Below are positions 12,174 to 24,900 of a stretch of DNA of 64,000 nt, piece after piece. Both the position numbers and the translations under genes were made by a program. The notes beneath the pieces were generated by a model. It made no database searches. It worked only from the letters and a program-made list of their open reading frames with translations, and was not told where the DNA came from. Origin of the DNA: Bullera alba (lineage: Eukaryota; Basidiomycota; Tremellomycetes; Tremellales; Bulleraceae); contig BCIX01000004.1 of NCBI GenBank assembly GCA_001600095.1, positions 1,182,586 to 1,246,585 on the forward strand, in the 5' to 3' direction. Position 1 is the first letter of the stretch. The number at the start of each line of letters is the position of its first letter.

Positions 12174-12520
12174 CTCCGTTCGCGCCTTCGACCCGACTTT
12201 ACCCAATCGACGAGGCCCATACCACCTTCGACAAGAGGAGTACGGCCTAGCTCTGTTTCGCACTCACACCAAAGCATATCACCCAATGGACGAGGCCCAT
12301 ACGACGTCCAACGAGAAGGATACGACACAGCTTCGTTCCACCCTCGAACCGCAGCCCTTTTCCCAATGGACGAGGCTCACACCACGTCTGACGACAGGAG
12401 TACGATATTGCTCCGTTTCGCGCGCGAAGCGCAGTACTCTTCCTCATGGATGAAGCACATACCACGTGCTCAGTGCTCATCACACCTGGGAGTCGTGCCT
12501 GCGGGTCATGGTCGAGCACG
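12157..12520. repeat. 80-bp tandem repeat, about 3.5 copies
   Basis: Units begin at 12202, 12282 and 12362, each with CCCAATSGACGAGGCYCAYA, and a decayed unit begins at 12442 (CCTCATGGATGAAGCACATA). The spacing is exactly 80 bases. The second half of each unit carries variants of TAGCTCCGTTTCGCG. The same half-unit is already present at about 12170, overlapping the end of the copia frame, so the array starts inside the relic. Divergence between units shows an old array. Confidence 0.8.
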
Positions 12521-13613
12521 CAAGACAGCTCGGTGACGGAAGATTTACGACTCACAATTAGTTCGGCGCGGCACATGCTTCTCGACAGGAGAAGCTATTG
12601 GTCACGAAAGGAGCCGACCAGCGACAAACAACCCACTACCTTTCGTCGAACACCGCGCGCAATGGGATCCCGACGGAGTACTGGCCGTGGAGGTCCACTA
12701 TCATCCTTTCAGGGATTCTGCTTCGACTTGCTGGTACAAGCCTGTCTACTAGCCAAGTATCCCATACCGGTGACCACCCGGTACCGTTCGCGACATTATA
12801 TTCATTCCTTTCCCCACGCCCTTCCTCATCGCGATCTCCGGTTGAGAAGCTGGTCGTATTGCAATTATAATATGTCGAGACCGCGGAGCAGTTCTTTTTC
12901 CATTATCGCCATCCCATGCTAGGAGAAGGAGAGACAGCTTCGCCCGGTTGGCCGATGGGCAAAGTCGCCAACAACAGCCTAACAAGCCCGACTTCAACCT
13001 CGGGCTTTTGCAGGTGGTCCTGATCAACCGGTCAACACGGCACCTAACGATATCCGAGCCAAGTCGGCAAATGTTGTCAAGGCAGTCGATTTGACTCTAA
13101 GGTTCCCGAGGAGGACGCGCTGGTTGCTTCTGTAGACTGTCGCCATGTTAGGAGTTGCAGCGACAGTCGCTGCGATAGTCTGGTCAATGTAAGAACGGCA
13201 AAAAGAGGACCTGGATAACGAAATCATCTCCTCGAACAATTGTCTCTTGGCGGGATCACCTTGACTGGACTCCAGTATATTGGTCTCACGATACTATGGT
13301 GTTTACGTCCGGATTCAATGCACCCCGTCCCCCATTGCCCGGTCAAAGGTACACTCGTGCCCCTCGGCCTGACTAACCAAGCGCCCGCTACGCACCATGC
13401 AGTTCGCAACTCAGGAATGGTATCTCGATTGCCAAAGAGCGAGAACACGTGGAGATTACCAAATAGCGGTCGACTGTCTTTGTCTTTCCACATTCATGGA
13501 ATCGACACATCAACAGCATGTATTGACTACAGCCTGGAACGTCCTTCGCGACCAATCTACCAAACGCAGCACGGCTCGCCATACCCCACCCTCCTCGACA
13601 GGACCTGAGAAGT

Positions 13614-13634
13614 CCCCCACGCCAGACGTGGGGG
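13614..13634. repeat. Perfect 8-bp hairpin
   Basis: CCCCCACG, five loop bases, then CGTGGGGG. Nothing nearby gives it a function; it may be a remnant of a mobile element terminus. Confidence 0.5.
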
Positions 13635-16091
13635 CCCGTTGGTTCAAACACCCTCGCCGTGGGTCTCGATCCCAGTCACTCTCGATATGGTTGGGCTGCA
13701 TAGCAGGACGCGTGTCCAGGTGCTCGACTGCGCTAACAGCTGTCGATCATGGCCCGTCTGAATGGGGTCAGACCTACTGGTAGATCTTGGTGCTGATGTC
13801 TCCTGGGCCCGTCCTCTCCGATCTAGGTTTTCCAAGAGACTCTTGCTCAGTCACCAAGGGCGTGACTTCACCTGTCGCAAGTTCAGGTCCCTCAGGATCC
13901 TCAGCTTGCCTGCTCGTCGTACCGTGGTGACCGATAGTCCACCACTGTTGGTGATGTTGGAGGTGATTGCGATCTTGGCTGTACTATCCTCCGCCCGACT
14001 CTGGGCGCCTGCCACTGGAAGCACACTGCGCCGACGATTCCCACATGGCCTCCCCCGGTCCCGAACTTGTCCCCTGTTCGACTTTCGTATGCAGTTTCTC
14101 AACCAGGACCTACAGTGGGACCAAGACCGGGGTACCAAGAACAGTGTTTAACCCCACTCGACTGCGAGGTCCAACCTAATGCCAACGGCTTCTTTCCCGG
14201 TTGTGGCCGGCAGGTCGTTCCAAGCATAGGCGGATTCTCTCGGCACTCGACCCGATGGTAGATCCTGAGAACATCCTTGTTCTCCTCCGCCCATGGGACC
14301 CCCGCCGTGTTTCCTAGCTATCGACCAGCCGTCGAACGTACAGATCCAAGACTACAAACCACCACGTCGAGGAGGAGCCACGGGAGGCGTAACGGCTACG
14401 GCATGATGGCGAACCTCGATCCGAACAGCTCTAGCTCTCTTGGACCACCGCGGAGGAGATGGTTGACAATTTTATACCACCACGGGCGCCCCAACGACTT
14501 GCCGAAGCGGAGGCTGGAACCCGTTGCCTGCCCAAGCCCGAAATCAACCTATTGCGTTGCCTCTACGCCGTCGCTTTGTCCGGCTTGACCTACTTGACCT
14601 TAACGGGGCTAGGTGTTAGGGCACTGCTTCAGGCCAAACGCCGACTTTTAACGCAAGAAGATCCAGCATGGCACGAAAGCGAGGATGGGATTGAGTGTCT
14701 GCGGCGAGCTCGCGATCCAATATCGAGCTTGGTGGCTGGAGGGAAGAGATCGACACAGAGCTTAGCTACATGGATGGGGGAGCTCCTACTCAGTCCCACA
14801 GACACGTCGGCGATTGCCCGAAACGGTCCCACCGATCATCTAGCTCATACAACATCAGTGGGGCAAAGGGTTGAACCTTCATCTCTTGGAGCAGCTATGC
14901 TCGGACAACCAAGATCCGTCCCTGTTCGACATTCCGACCCGGATCACCAGCTGGTTCAGTGGATGCCTGTATTTCCGGGAGCGTCAAGCTGGATACAAGC
15001 CTGTGCGGGCGGTCATCTGGTGACATGTTAAGGTGGAAATGGGGCGCCTTGCTAGCTTTGCTGGCTTTGAGCTTGACTGGTCTCGGATTATCGCTAGGCG
15101 ATTTCTAGCCATGGTGCTGCTAGCGAGTTGGCTTGAGGGAGTTTGGTGAGTTGGAGATGATGGAAGAGTTGGGAGACGTTGCCAGTGCACTTGGGGTATG
15201 GTTCGCGTGCGAGCAGCACCAAACTTCTCACCCTGAAGCTCATCAACGTGGCTGGCTGGTGGTCCTAGGAATTGGTACATGATCAACAGTCGGGTGGTGA
15301 TTGTATGCCGCTGGCAGAGGACTCGACCCAAGAAGGTGGCTTGGATAAACCTTTTGCGGATATGCTGTACCAGGCATCAGTCGACTGTTCATACGGTACA
15401 CCAGTGGATCGAGCGGATAAGACGTGTTTTGCAGCGAGTTCGACACCTCTTTTGGGGGGATAGCGTGTACGATTCTATGGTTGGGTATCGGCTTATGCCC
15501 GGATGAGGGGTGTTTAGCCTCTGAGATCTGCTTCTTTGCCGTGATCGAGCTGGGGGCTGCAAGCGCCCGACGTGGTCATCGGTCCCCACACCGGCTCCTG
15601 GCGAAGTGGCCCACATGAACCTACTTCGACAAACCGATATCACCTTGGTGGCCGGGCACCCGATGACGCAAGTAGCCGACCACCTCCCTCTCAATACCGT
15701 CAACCAACGACAGACATCCACCTAGGGAGATGGCTCGTGGAACAACAACTCGACCCCACGGTTGTCTTGGTCAGTGCACAGATCTGCACGGCGGGTTCCA
15801 CTTGGTTCCAAGCGGTCTGTGCTTTGCGTTTTGGGACTGAATTCAGAAGGAGATGAAGCGAGGATGGATACGTTTCGACAGCACCTTGCTCCCGTTTGGC
15901 ATGGTTGCCGACGCCTCGAGCGGTCCTGCCGTCACTGGCTCATAGGGAATGCACGCGACGATGATAAGCGGCCGGGGAGATGGATGTCGTGCACCGAGGA
16001 GCGCTTGTCGTCTTCCTGGAGAAGGGGGCCTCGAAATACGAACCACTATGGGCTTTGCCGACCTATCTTGCAACCATCAACACCTCCCTTG

Positions 16092-16183
16092 TTGAAACGT
16101 TCACCTTCGCAATCACGCAGCCGGGCACTTGTCGAGGAAGCTTCTGTCGGGGTGCTTGATTGCGAAGGTGAGCGTTTCCACAA
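16092..16183. repeat. Long inverted repeat
   Basis: The left arm (16095-16116, with core TTCACCTTCGCAATCA) is repeated in inverse orientation at about 16156-16178 with one or two mismatches. The arms are separated by about 40 bases centred on an AAGCTT palindrome. It lies in the gene-poor island, close to its right edge. Miniature inverted-repeat element or hairpin remnant are both possible. Confidence 0.6.
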
Positions 16184-16449
16184 GTGAGTCCCTCGCGGTG
16201 AGTGGTCCGGAGCCGCAAGTCAGAATGAAGGCGACGAGACATTGTCAGCGACATCGTGTCTGACGTCTTTCCAACAAAGTATCTCTTCCAGGCGACAGGC
16301 CAAGCCGGGAACACGGGCTGATCAGTGGATCACCGTGGAAATCACCAGTGGGCCGAGGTAATTGAGGCGGGAGCGAGGGAGCCTGGAATCCCACAACAAG
16401 CTTAGGAGTTGTTGCGGCAGATTGCAAGATACTTAGGTACGAGATGCAT

Positions 16450-18686
16450 CTACCGCGGCTCTGCCTCCCATACGCCCCTGCAAAAGTGTCAGCTCATAAT
16501 CAAGCCAAATGTGAAGAGAGCTAAACCCACCTTAGACCATTGAACCCAATCACCCGCCTGCCCTCCCGCTTGGCCTTCTCCCAGTCGTCCACCGTGAGGT
16601 CCTCCTCCCGGATCACCCCCTCGGCGAGGAGATACTGCCTCATCACACCGTCCAAGAACGGCCTTTCCTTCGGATGCAGCCTCGGAGTCGCCCAATCTGG
16701 CTGACCCTCCCGAGGGGAGTATATGGCGATGTTGGATGTTACCGTTTCCAGGAGATGAGTCGAGGTGCGGAGCAGAACTTCAGGGTGATCCACCCCCGGC
16801 ATCAACGTTTCTAGCCATTGATCAGTCAGTTCGTCGTACGGAAAGTAGTCGAGAGGGGGAAGGGCAAGATACTAACCCCCTCGTTTGCTGGCTTCGTCGT
16901 ATACGCCCCTCTCGGTGGTTTTGTACAGCCTGAACCATCTGTCCGTATCGGACTCCATATGGGGGTCGCAAGGCGCCGAATCTAGGACAACGGGGCGACG
17001 TGTCTCAGAAGACTCGGGTTCAGGTCGAAAGCGGAACGGACCTGACTGATCTCAGCTAAACCCCTCTGGTCTTAAAGAACGAATACTCACCCGCACCCTG
17101 AGGGGCCGGGACAGCTTGCACTTCGACCCTCGCACCTCGATGCAAAAGCACCCGGATCTATGGACCATAAGCCAGGTCTCTTGGACTTATCAGAGCGGGA
17201 GATGTCCAACTCACCCTCCAGTCCCCGGGACCTGTCCGCTCGTGGTCCTCAAGCGTCTTGCGAATCTCAGCCCAAATGGCCCCGTCACCGGGATACTGCC
17301 CCCGTTCGCTCTGCCCATCCCTCTGAGCGTAGTAGGCATGAGCGGTCCGTAGCCTCGCAATATGGGCATCAAGGAGTGGAACGGCTTCTTTCGTGACGAT
17401 CGTGTAAGCGGACGGCGCGACGAATCGCATAGTGGTGAACAGGGAGAACTCCGCATCTCTCGTCGGCCTTGCGTCTGACTGAGCAGAGTCAGCTCAGACT
17501 TTTATATGCAATGCATGTCATGTGATGTGTCAGGATGAGATGAATCATACTTTGACTTGAGCCTCAATATCCCCCTTTGACATCCACTTGAACCCGTACC
17601 CTGCGTTTTCCTGCTCGAGTTAGTATGGGAGACATATGCGGATGTTAGCGGACGACTGACCTCTAAAGACCAGTCCTGCAGCGCTTTCACGGTAGCCGGT
17701 CCCCACTCGCCAGCCCGGCTCTCATCGTCATTCGCAGCGGCATCCTCGAGATCCACGATTTGAACCAAGGCCAGGTTCTTCTCTGCGATGAAGCCCGCTT
17801 CCACGGCGTTCTTCAAGAGGTCCTTGATTGGGGAATACATGTTGCCAACTAGTCGAGATGTGTCAGTGAGATGCCCTGCTCGCACCGACTAAGAACCACT
17901 CACTATTCAGGACGATAATAGGTAATCGGTGGATACCAAGCTGACAAACTGTCAGCTTATACGGCCCACGACCAGATTTGCTCCAATGCAGTCGTTAATC
18001 ACCTGGTTCCAAGTGATCATCTCCATCATCTCCTCGTACGTGCCGTAGCCACCAGGCAGAACGACAAATCCCCCAGTTGACAGTTGTGCCATTTTCAACT
18101 TCCTCTACCATCCGCCGTTTATCAGCTCTCTCCTCTCCACAAAACTCAAGTCCGATTGGCTCACATCGTGCATACTGTCCACGAGCTCCATTGTTAATCG
18201 ACCTCCATAGTCATCGCTGAGTAGATCGTCTCCAGCGCCTTCTTTGCTTTTGGCCTCCGGCACCGCTTGGACGTCTGATCCAGGCAGCTCTGTCCGTTCG
18301 GACGCTCTGGTGACTAGAGCTTGGGGGATGATACCGTGGACATAGCCGCCGGCTTCTAGAGTAGCCTTGGATACGACTCCTGCGTCAATGTCAGCTCCAG
18401 TGTATGATAGAGAGACCGAGGAGGCAACGGATCTCACCCATGATTCCACGTCGACCGCCGCCGTAAACGACTGGGTGGTTCTCTTTGGCGAGAGCGGCGG
18501 ATACTGCTTCGGCTGCACGAGCATAGAGCGCTTTGCTACCGGGAGACGAGCCGCAGCTGTATACCAGACAACTAATCAGCTATTCTCCTGCAGAGCTTGA
18601 TAGCTTATCAGTCGGTGAGACACGTACAATACGCAGATGGGCTTGCGCAAACCCGCATCTGTGGGGAATGGACCGGAGGAAGACAT
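16450..18686 (-). CDS. LOG-type phosphoribohydrolase fused to aminodeoxychorismate lyase (12 exons)
   Basis: The N-terminal 260 residues (exons from 18686 to 17551) are a LOG/TIGR00730 protein. They include ICVFCGSSPGS, the GGGRRGIMG nucleotide-binding loop and PGGYGTYEE, the catalytic Rossmann motif that cleaves nucleoside 5'-monophosphates to base and ribose 5-phosphate. The C-terminal 267 residues (17478 to 16450) are a class IV PLP enzyme of the 4-amino-4-deoxychorismate lyase type, which makes p-aminobenzoate for folate. They include FSLFTTMRF, the Lys of [23 protein letters not shown] and [13 protein letters not shown] at the end. A 72-nt intron (17479-17550; donor GTATGA, branch CTGAC, acceptor CTCAG) joins them in phase 0, and all twelve exons sum to 528 codons. 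If that intron is not used, LOG ends at 17545. The lyase would then need the ATG at 17430, losing its first strand. A TATAAAAG inside the intron is the one argument for two genes. Confidence 0.75.
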
Positions 18687-19043
18687 GTCGAGCGAGGTAG
18701 CAGAGCAGGTTTTGAGTAGGTGGGATGGGTCGTGCGGATCACAGCAGAGATTGTGAAGAGATGATGGCCTCTTCTCTGAATCAGGGCAAGAGTCAAGGAC
18801 GCTTCGACTCGCTGGTTGACGTCTATGACTCGATGCTGGCGATGGTCCGAAGACCGAAGCCATCGGATTCGATTCGGAATGCCAGCTCGATCCTGAAACC
18901 CGACCACGTGCCAACGGAGTTTGTGCTGGATCTCCGTGTTTGAGCAGCTGCGTTTCGGATCTCTGCGAGACAACGTACTGAGAGCCTGTAGAAATGACTT
19001 GTGTTGAACAAGTCCACTGAGACCACCTCACTGTCCCGCGACG
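18687..19043. promoter_or_regulatory. Shared divergent promoter, LOG-lyase / Tls1 genes
   Basis: 357 bases lie between two divergent start codons. No clear TATA box and no supported coding frame; presumably a bidirectional promoter. Confidence 0.5.
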
Positions 19044-20274
19044 ATGTTCAAGAAACGCACAAGACCGGCATCAGTGCGAGAGAAGCCTGCCGCGGCGGAG
19101 GAGCCTAAGGCGGAAGGCGAGGACGGCGATGAAGTCGAAGAAGCCGGTGATGCAGAGTCTGGGTGAGTCGCTCAGCTCTGAGCATCCCGAGTTCTGCGGA
19201 CGATATCTGATTCTTGTAGACTGGACATGGAGGAGCTGCGGCTGTTGCGGAAATTGAAAAAGTCAAAGCAGGGCATCGACTTGGAAAAGCTGAACCGGGG
19301 AGAAGTGAAGAAGAACAGTAAAAAGAAGGATCAGGATGAGATTCAGGGATATGGATTACAAGGCTCGTCACGGAAGGACGACGGAGGGGATGAGTGAGCA
19401 GTCATTAGATATCAGTGTGAAGTGGTGAGACTGATCATTGGGACATTGTAGCGATCTTCAAGGCGAGGAAGGGCGGGTGAAGAAGTTGGTGAGGAGTAAC
19501 AACTTTACGCAACAAACCAATGCCTTGGATGTGGACAAGCACATGTGAGTCGAGGTCTTCCTCGGCCAGATCGAGGATCAATTGGACAAGAGACATGCTG
19601 ACGCATTCAGGCTCGCGTACATCGAGGGAGAGATGGAGAAGCGGAGAGGGATGAATGCCCCAGAAGCCACCAAACCCGAGCCGTTCGACCCCCAAGCCGA
19701 GCTGTACAAGATTTCCGACAAGTATAATGTCCAAGCTAGAAAGATCAAGGAGGCAGAGGAAGGAAATGTCACGAACAGTCTGGGCATGTTGACAAGTATA
19801 CCCGAAGTCGACCTCGGCATGGAGTGAGTCCACCGTCGGAAGTTACGAGGTGTGAGGTGCTAATGCCTGGTAGCAATCGACTGCGAAATATCGAAGAGAC
19901 GGAGAGGGCGAAACGGGAGATGATGGAGGAACGCAAAGCTGCTTCAGAGGCCAAAGGCCCCCGAGAGGAGGATTACTCTGCGGCTAGATGTAAGTCCATG
20001 GCCTCCGGAAGGACGCTATACTGACACTTCTTTAGTCTACAGGCCCAATCAGAGAGTCGCCTCGGATATCTACGCAATCGAGGATGCGAGACGGGCTGCA
20101 GCGGGTGGAGGTATACCCGCCGAGCCGAGACCTCCTAGGCAAGATAGAGTCGATCGTCATGAGAGCGCTACAGATGAGCAGGTGTATGATCGGTTCAAGA
20201 AAAGGTGAGTTTAGCAGGTAGCTCCCTGAGACACCTCGAGCTGATGTCGGTGTGTCCTTAGAATGAAACGGTGA
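19044..20274 (+). CDS. Tls1/C9orf78 (Hep59) family splicing-associated protein
   Basis: Members bind the spliceosomal helicase Brr2 region; fission yeast Tls1 affects splicing of shelterin-gene transcripts. Seven exons (19044-19162, 19220-19393, 19452-19544, 19611-19823, 19874-19989, 20036-20204, 20262-20274) add up to 298 aa. The start MFKKRTRPASVR is the family's typical N-terminus. The middle has KLVRSNNFTQQTNALDVDKH followed by MLAYIEGEMEKRRG, and then NSLGMLTSIPEVDLGMDNR, the best-conserved family segment. The protein is highly charged, nuclear by expectation, and without membrane segments. The last coding exon has only 13 nt. It shares a promoter region with the LOG-lyase gene. Identification is strong; role in this fungus is by homology. 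Confidence 0.88.
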
Positions 20275-21907
20275 ACTAGACTGGCTATCGATAGAAGGGA
20301 TATGGCTTGTTGTACATATTAACATATTAGTCATGTAGCAATAATGGCATAGGGTGTCCCGTATTCTATGCGGCTTGTCGGGCTTCCCCACCTCTTCTTG
20401 ACGAAGTGGGAGGCTTTCTACCGAGATCCAATATACGATGACGTCCCCGGACTCCTCTGGTGCCATGATCCATTTGGCTCTGGTGGAGTAAAACGCTAAG
20501 AATTGCCAGCTCTGGGCCATCGTAGATGACCAAGTGGGCCTTCAGCGGTCTGGAACCCTATTGTGGAGTGCAGTGACCGCGAATCTCGGATACAAGATAC
20601 ACTGATCCAATTGTCAGCTTGGGCCCCGTCGCAAGCAATGTCAGACTACGCACCTATCCTTCGTTATGCTTTCAATAATGCGATGTGTCCGATGCACCTC
20701 TCACACCAGCTTGCCTCCACCGGCGACCATGCCAACCACGCCTCGGGCAGCCTTCCCGCCAAACTCCCTACCGGGGCTTCTGGCCGCTAAGAGCGATATG
20801 ACCAGACATGACGCTACGAAGGCGGTACTAAAAGAGTCTCAGTCGGCTATCAGAGAGCATGAGCGGACAGCCAGACTGACAACTTGTAGAACGTGACGCG
20901 GGAGACTTGTCGCTCCTCTTCGGAAGTCCGGGATGAGGCGAAGATGGCTGAAGAGGGTGGTCAGCTCAAATGCTTGGGTGGGTCTGAGAGCCAGACGAAC
21001 TCACATCGGAAGTTAGGTAGGGCCATGATGGTGATTACGATGCAATCGGCTATCGGTTACTGGCTGTTACTGGCAAGTGATTGAGAAGAGTCGAAGAAGA
21101 CCAAGAAGAGGAGTCCTCCACCAGTAGAGCAAGTGAACCGCAGCTTGATCGCAGCCAGCGAGCGCATCAGGAACTCTAATGACCTATCAACCGAACGATT
21201 ACAACGAATTGGTTACAAACAAGACTCATCAAGCGCAATTCCTAATAACCCCCTCAGGGTCCATGCTAATTCGTGTTCTGAAACGAGGGGATCACGCGTC
21301 GGTAACGTAATCACAATCTCAAGACGTTTGATCCCAGCTCACAGCTTGCATCCCAGCAGCTGGGATTAACGACCTCGCCCCCAGGAGTCTACTTCCCAAA
21401 GCACCCTTCCTTTCTCCTCTTCCGGAACCGGCACAGCGACTGTCAACAACAAGGACCCATCGCTTCGTGAAGAGGATTGTCAAGTGGCATAGCTGCTTGG
21501 AGAAGTGGATCAATCAGGCCCGATAATCCGACTGAAACCGACGCCAGATCGACAGTTTCATCTGCGACCCCTCTGTCCAGTCTCACATCGCAGCGAGCGG
21601 TTTCCAGACCAAAGCTAGGCCTGCGCCTCATTTACCAATCGAAGTGGAACACCATATATCAACAATAACCAGTATCGTTGTGAAGGATCGACACGTCCGC
21701 GTGTCTCATCCACCACTCTGCGACCCCTGTGCAACAAGCAAGTAAGGAGGGTAGTGCCTGTTCAACCCTGCACAGACGATCAGATCGCTAGAGAAGCAGA
21801 CATGAGTCATTCCTCCACTACGAGATCCATCGCTTGTCAGTGAGCCAACAATACTTGTCGATATACACGGGAGCACTCGTCTAGGACCAATTGAGGGTCA
21901 GCTCGCC
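20275..21907. other. Intergenic, 3' of Tls1 and 5' of the phosphatase gene
   Basis: 1.6 kb with no supported coding sequence or tRNA. It probably contains a long leader and promoter for the phosphatase starting at 21908. A short CAGCTG-centred palindrome lies at 21350-21366. Confidence 0.4.
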
Positions 21908-24900
21908 ATGTCGGGGTCGGAAACGGGGAAGATACCTCCGCCGAGGATACCAAAGTCGTCCAAGCGATACGACGCGCCCCCTTCTCGAGATTTGGCTTCC
22001 AGTACCTCGATCAACTCAACGCCTCCCAGAGCCACAGCTTCAAGTGGCGGCACAGACGCCCGAGCAGGGGATACCGCCTCGAATCCCATATTCACCTCTC
22101 CCACCAGTGACGATCCTCCCGCCTCTGCACACTCGCTTTCCACGAAAGCATCCTCTGATTCCATCTCGACTCTGCCCTACCTCCGCGATACCCCGCCGCG
22201 GACGCGTCCCGCCAATGCCACCCAACGAGAAGATGTGGTGCCACCGACATCGGGATCCAGCTCGGGAGGACCATCAAACCCCTCGAGGAACTTGGGAGGC
22301 AGGCTGGGTCCGCCTGGAAGAAAGTTGTCAGCTGAGAAGACGGGAAAGAAGAGGCCTACGCCATTGGACCTAGGACAAGCGAGGTCAATTGGGCTGGATG
22401 AGGAGTTGGACTATCAGAGGGATTTGGATGCTCCGCAGACGGGCAGATCCCTTGCCAGTGAGACCGGTGAGTCGTGTCGTCTACAGCAGTGTCTTCGGGC
22501 TACTCGGTTCAAGAATGGTACTTGATCCGCTGTCCGACTTGCCGCTGACAGACTTTGTAGCTGGAAGCACGCTGTCGACCGAGATGGAGGATCTATCAAT
22601 ACTCCGCCAATCGATGCGGGATAATCTGAAAGCAAGACCGGTCGACTCTCCCCTCTTAGACACGATGTCTGTCCGATCCGGCCAATTCAGCGATGCCCCC
22701 ACGCCCAAGTCCGCACAGCTATCCTCCACCGATGCCCCCAGCACCGCCACCATTGCCGAGGTCATCGACCTCCTTGGCACCGCCTCGAGATCTCAAACGC
22801 AAATTATCATAGTCGACACGCGGCCACTAGGCGATTTCCTCACCTCTCACCTGCCAAGATCGTCCAATGTGTCAATACCGTCTCTCATCTTCAAGCGGTT
22901 CAAGAAGCAATCTCTGCAGTCTTCCACTTCCAGCACGACGACGGCCACTTGGGAATCGTTGGCCAGTTTCGTCAGTACCGTCTCCGGCAAGGAGATTTGG
23001 AGCAGGATCAACCCGAAAGCCAGGACGGAGGTGTTTGTGCTCGGGACGACGGCTGGGGATGAGACGGCCAGAGTGTTGAGAGACATCATGAGCGGTATGG
23101 TCCGCAGAGAGCTCGGAAGCCAGGTCAGGATCATCCAGGGAGGCTGGGCAGCCGTTATTGGGGACAAGGAGGCTAGTAGTCAACTCGTTGTGGGCGAGTT
23201 CAGCCAACAACAACCGTCATCTTCGTCAAGACAGGACGGTCCGAATGATACAATGACACCGCCGAAGACGGCACCGTTCAAGCTTGCTCCTCCGCCAATC
23301 CCATCAGAAGCGCCATCCGCCCAACGTCAGATCTCCCACCACCCTTCGATGCCGAGCCTGCGAGGGGCGAAAGGCTTCTTGGGATCAAGGAGGAATCTAC
23401 CCTCTTTGACGGTCCATACGGCTCAATCTGGCGCTTCGGGGTCGAAACGGCCCCCAAAGCTATCGCTCAATCTGGACCGGCCACTACGATCAGCTACATT
23501 GGATGGATCGTTCCCATCGCTCGAAATGCCCTCTTCGCCAGTGACTCGTGCCGGCGGTCTTCAAGTTCCCGGCAGTGGACCAATCCGGCCAAAATCGCCT
23601 CAACTCAGTTCCTTCCAAGCCTTATGCCATCAACAGTCCAAACTTCCCCCTTCGCCCAGTTCCTTCGGCGGCATCACCAGCCACATCACCAATGATCCTA
23701 GTAGTGCAAACCCCAGTCGCGGCCCGAAATCACCTTGGCACGATGCGAGCGCTAGTGGGCCTATGGGCAGATATCCCAATGCCACCCCGACTACCGGATA
23801 CATGCACACGCCGGGCATGGAGACATCGAGGAGTACCGGCCTAACACCGTTCATCGTTTCGACTATACTCCCCTCGTTCCTCTACCTCGGTCCCGAACTC
23901 ACCGGCCAGGGTGATATTGACAAGCTAAGGGAGCTGGGGGTGAGGCGGATCCTCAATGTGGCCGTGGAGTGCGATAGCGACGAGGAGCTCGGGCTAAGGG
24001 GGATCTTTGACAAGTATATGAAATTGCCAATGAGGGACATCGTAGAGGAAAGCGGTGTTGGCAAAGGCATGCGAGATGCGTGTGACTTTTTAGGTCAGTC
24101 ACCAGTACAGTTTGGGACCATATGCTGACATAGAGTAGATGACGCTCGGCTACACTCTGCGCCGACGTATGTCCATTGTAAAGCTGGCAAATCACGCTCA
24201 GTCACCGTCGTCCTCGCCTACCTCATCCACGCAAACGCATGGACGCTGAAGACATCTTATGCCTACGTGGCGGAGAGGCGGAAGGGCATTTCCCCGAACA
24301 TCGGGTTCGTGGCCGAATTGATGCAGTTTGAAGAGCAAGAACTGGGGATCAAGCAATCTGGAGGGGTGCACGGCGAATCTGGCTCCTCCGGAGGTGGGGG
24401 TGGAGGCGCAGGGAGGAAGTCTGCTCAGCCGCACTTGACCGAGGGCAATGACAATGCGGCCAGTAAGGCGGAGGAGGAGGACAAGGAGCGGGGCAAGTCG
24501 AATCCGAGGTATATGCGGGAAAGCCTGCCCCCCACCTGGATCCACAGCTTGGATTCAGGTAGGCCCGGCAAGGTCGCCCTGGGCAATCCGCGCGATGGAG
24601 AGTCCAAGGGGGAGGAGAGCGAGGGGAGAAAGGTCGTTGGGGATGATCGTGAAGTGAGGAAGAATGGCCATTGGGTCCATCACAGGAGGTGCGCGCCTCC
24701 GGCTGAACTAATGAAAAGAGGAGTACTGATGGGTGCGTGTAGGGCACCGGTGGATAGAACGACTTTGCAGCCAGGGAGGAGGGTTAGTAAAGCCGGTTTG
24801 GAGTCTTTACGCCCTTTGGCCCCAGCAAAGCCGGACCACAGTGATAGTGGGAGTAGTGGGGAGAGATCGGGATCGTCAAGTCCCCAGCCTATGACGGGTG

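Larger units (their letters stand above)
9242..16449. other. Gene-poor island with transposon relics
   Basis: Seven kilobases without a supportable intact gene. Long frames exist (for example 9614-10306 and 10479-11135, plus strand), but they lack domains, splice signals in context and coding-like composition. Recognisable content is limited to a copia integrase fragment, an 80-bp tandem repeat, a perfect 8-bp hairpin and a long inverted repeat (separate entries). The rest is probably decayed transposon DNA (inference). Confidence 0.55.

Noticed and set aside
13620..13690. tRNA-like B-box word near 13665
   Set aside because: Spacing does not fit GGTTCRANYCC and no A box or cloverleaf can be drawn.
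13762..13830. Possible retroelement protease motif (LVDLGADVS)
   Set aside because: The active-site Asp-Thr/Ser-Gly is not present and no flanking gag or pol similarity was found.
21350..21366. Short CAGCTG-centred palindrome
   Set aside because: Too short to distinguish from chance in a 64-kb window.
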